From positions 1 to 37,432 of the forward strand of contig NZ_JANJUE010000227.1 in NCBI RefSeq assembly GCF_024710765.1: a DNA stretch of 37,432 nucleotides. Direction: 5' to 3'. The notes beneath the pieces were generated by a model that made no database searches, had not been told where the DNA came from, and saw only the letters and a list, made by a program, of their open reading frames with translations. A program made the position numbers and the translations under genes. Positions 35,442 to 37,432 of the stretch are shown one piece after another (within the stretch, counting starts at the first letter, position 1; every line of letters starts with the position of its first letter). Source of the stretch: Pseudoxanthomonas sp. (GTDB taxonomy: Bacteria; Pseudomonadota; Gammaproteobacteria; Xanthomonadales; Xanthomonadaceae).

Positions 35442-35452
35442 CTCGTCCGGCC

Positions 35453-37432
<1,980 letters not shown>

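Overview
The window is high-GC, gene-dense chromosomal DNA from a gammaproteobacterium, most likely a member of the Xanthomonadaceae/Lysobacteraceae. This placement is by recognition, not by search. It rests on the cluster order yebC-ruvC-ruvA-kup-ruvB-ybgC-tolQRAB-pal-cpoB-queE-queC-tRNA-Lys, on a Tat-exported class A beta-lactamase divergent from an AmpR-type regulator (the L2-like arrangement), on a DUF3011 protein, and on GATTCCC-type heptad repeats and GC-rich palindromes of a kind I associate with this family. No plasmid, phage, IS transposase, CRISPR array or rRNA is visible.

Layout. 1-5350: the 3' two thirds of recQ, then a run of separate genes (a small secreted protein, a glutathione S-transferase, a SAM methyltransferase, a secreted beta-propeller-like protein and a small conserved-looking protein). 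5500-18030: a long minus-strand block, read from high to low coordinates: yebC, the Holliday-junction genes ruvC, ruvA and ruvB with the potassium transporter kup between ruvA and ruvB, the Tol-Pal envelope operon (ybgC, tolQ, tolR, tolA, tolB, pal, cpoB), the preQ0 genes queE and queC, and tRNA-Lys(UUU). 18060-21530: an alpha/beta hydrolase, a GNAT acetyltransferase, a small acidic-tailed protein and aspS, all minus. 21660-26190: a DUF3011 protein, an FmdB zinc ribbon, a class A beta-lactamase with its AmpR-like regulator, and a CPA2 antiporter. 26200-31230: an ABC-F ATPase carrying an in-frame palindromic insertion, a TonB-dependent receptor, and two tandem MITE-like elements. 31360-37432: a YbaL-type antiporter, a membrane-anchored EAL protein with a degenerate GGDEF domain, and the 3' part of clpB.

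Functional links: RuvABC with RecQ in recombination repair; Tol-Pal with CpoB and YbgC in outer-membrane constriction and integrity; QueE and QueC as successive steps to preQ0, the queuosine precursor; beta-lactamase with AmpR as an inducible resistance module.

The most unusual content is repetitive DNA. Heptad-repeat elements lie next to the start codons of queC, ruvA and ruvC within one co-oriented block. A palindromic element has been translated into the interdomain linker of an ABC-F protein. A terminal-inverted-repeat element is present in tandem downstream of the TonB receptor. A perfect 32-bp palindrome follows clpB. I found no clearly new multi-gene system; the heptad leader elements are the best candidate for undescribed regulation.
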